Positions 5,587 to 5,824 of a stretch of DNA of 5,824 nt are shown one piece after another. Origin of the DNA: G963669175 sp964648415. Lineage in GTDB: Bacteria > Electryoneota > Electryoneia > Electryoneales > Electryoneaceae. Both the position numbers and the translations under genes were made by a program. The notes beneath the pieces were generated by a model. It saw only the letters and a program-made list of their open reading frames with translations, was not told the DNA's origin and searched no databases. Positions within the stretch are counted from its first letter, which is position 1, and the number at the start of each line of letters is the position of its first letter. The stretch covers positions 1 through 5,824 of the forward strand of contig CAZYOC010000275.1 of assembly GCA_964648415.1 (NCBI GenBank). Direction: 5' to 3'.

Positions 5587-5779
5587 GGACCACTAGAAGC
5601 CTGGCCGGAAACGCACTTTTCGCGAAATGCCGACCAAATCCCGGTTCTCATACAACGAACGCTCCAGCGCCATCACGCTGTTTATGAAACACTTCCGACG
5701 AGATCGATTCGGCAATGAGAACCGACTACTCCTGTAGAAATGTCTGAATCATACTTTCCGGCCAGGCTTCTAGTGGACC
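5587..5779. repeat. 193-bp element with 25-bp inverted ends and concentric inner dyads
   Basis: The arm at 5587-5611 (core CACTAGAAGCCTGGCCGGAA) is the reverse complement of 5755-5779 with a single mismatch (5589/5777). Inside, CGGTTCTCAT (5642-5651) pairs perfectly with ATGAGAACCG (5715-5724), and the two gaps between outer and inner arms are both exactly 30 bases, so both dyads share the centre at 5683. TGTTT-ATG-AAACA (5679-5691) forms a small hairpin 2 bases from that centre. The form fits a non-autonomous mobile element or genome repeat, or a structured RNA. It encodes no transposase, and I see no target-site duplication directly outside the arms. Confidence 0.8.
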
Positions 5780-5800
5780 GTTTCACGTGCTATGAGCGAT

Positions 5801-5824
5801 ATCTGCCCCGGGCAGCTTGTTGTG
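5801..5824 (+). repeat. Direct repeat, copy 2, cut by the window edge
   Basis: This is the second copy of the repeat at 5508-5532, starting 22 bases after the right arm of the inverted-repeat element. It is incomplete because the window ends here. Confidence 0.6.

Larger units (their letters stand above)
5468..5824. other. 3' non-coding stretch holding an inverted-repeat element
   Basis: I see no credible gene after the carrier protein. A + strand frame of 74 codons (5494-5718) has no Shine-Dalgarno sequence and runs through the inverted repeat, so I reject it. A hairpin of CCCGG (5498-5502) with CCGGG (5515-5519) is present but lacks a T run, so there is no clear operon terminator. The main content is a 193-bp inverted-repeat element and a direct repeat flanking it, listed separately. 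Confidence 0.6.

Noticed and set aside
4700..5593. Long minus-strand open frame of 297 codons over the carboxylase and carrier genes
   Set aside because: It is antisense to two genes with firm family identity and has no family-like sequence. It is a shadow of GC-rich codon use.
5494..5718. 74-codon + strand frame after the carrier gene
   Set aside because: No ribosome site, no family resemblance, and most of it lies in the inverted-repeat element.
5587..5779. Integron attC site
   Set aside because: The arms lack the conserved attC core ends (GTTRRRY and its complement), and no integrase or cassette arrangement is visible.

Overview
The window carries three well-supported genes, all on the + strand, set in unusually large non-coding spacers. 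The GC-rich coding sequence contrasts sharply with an AT-rich spacer at about 3211-3473. The protein types (a bacterial OPT-family transporter and a two-gene biotin carboxylase/biotin carrier pair) fit a free-living heterotrophic bacterium. I cannot assign a phylum from the sequence alone. There is no rRNA, tRNA, CRISPR array, transposase or phage gene.

Layout. 1-627: no convincing gene. It holds a 13-bp tandem duplication, a perfect 13-bp dyad and three short terminator-like hairpins ahead of the first gene. 628-3210: an 860-residue OPT-family transporter with a large hydrophilic insertion of about 280 residues between two membrane blocks. 3211-3473: an AT-rich spacer with a 7-bp tandem repeat (AATTAAG), a dyad around a TATGAT hexamer and a T/C-rich tract. 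It probably holds the promoter of the next operon. 3474-4973: a biotin carboxylase of 499 residues starting at GTG, with the catalytic residues intact. 4970-5467: a 165-residue biotin carrier protein that overlaps the carboxylase by ATGA. 5468-5824: non-coding, holding a 193-bp element with 25-bp inverted ends, further concentric dyads inside, and a short direct repeat on either side.

How the genes work together. The carboxylase and the carrier form one translationally coupled unit: the first carboxylates biotin using ATP and bicarbonate, and the second carries it on Lys127 to a carboxyltransferase that is not in this window. Joined end to end they match the length and domain order of a one-piece 3-methylcrotonyl-CoA-type carboxylase alpha subunit, and the split falls inside the linker (BT-like) domain. 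The OPT gene is in the same orientation but 263 bp upstream, so it is probably transcribed separately. A link between peptide import and acyl-CoA (amino-acid) catabolism is possible, but it rests on adjacency only.

I found no clear new multi-gene system. The items most worth a second look are the soluble insertion in the transporter, the in-domain split of the carboxylase, and the symmetric inverted-repeat element at the 3' end.
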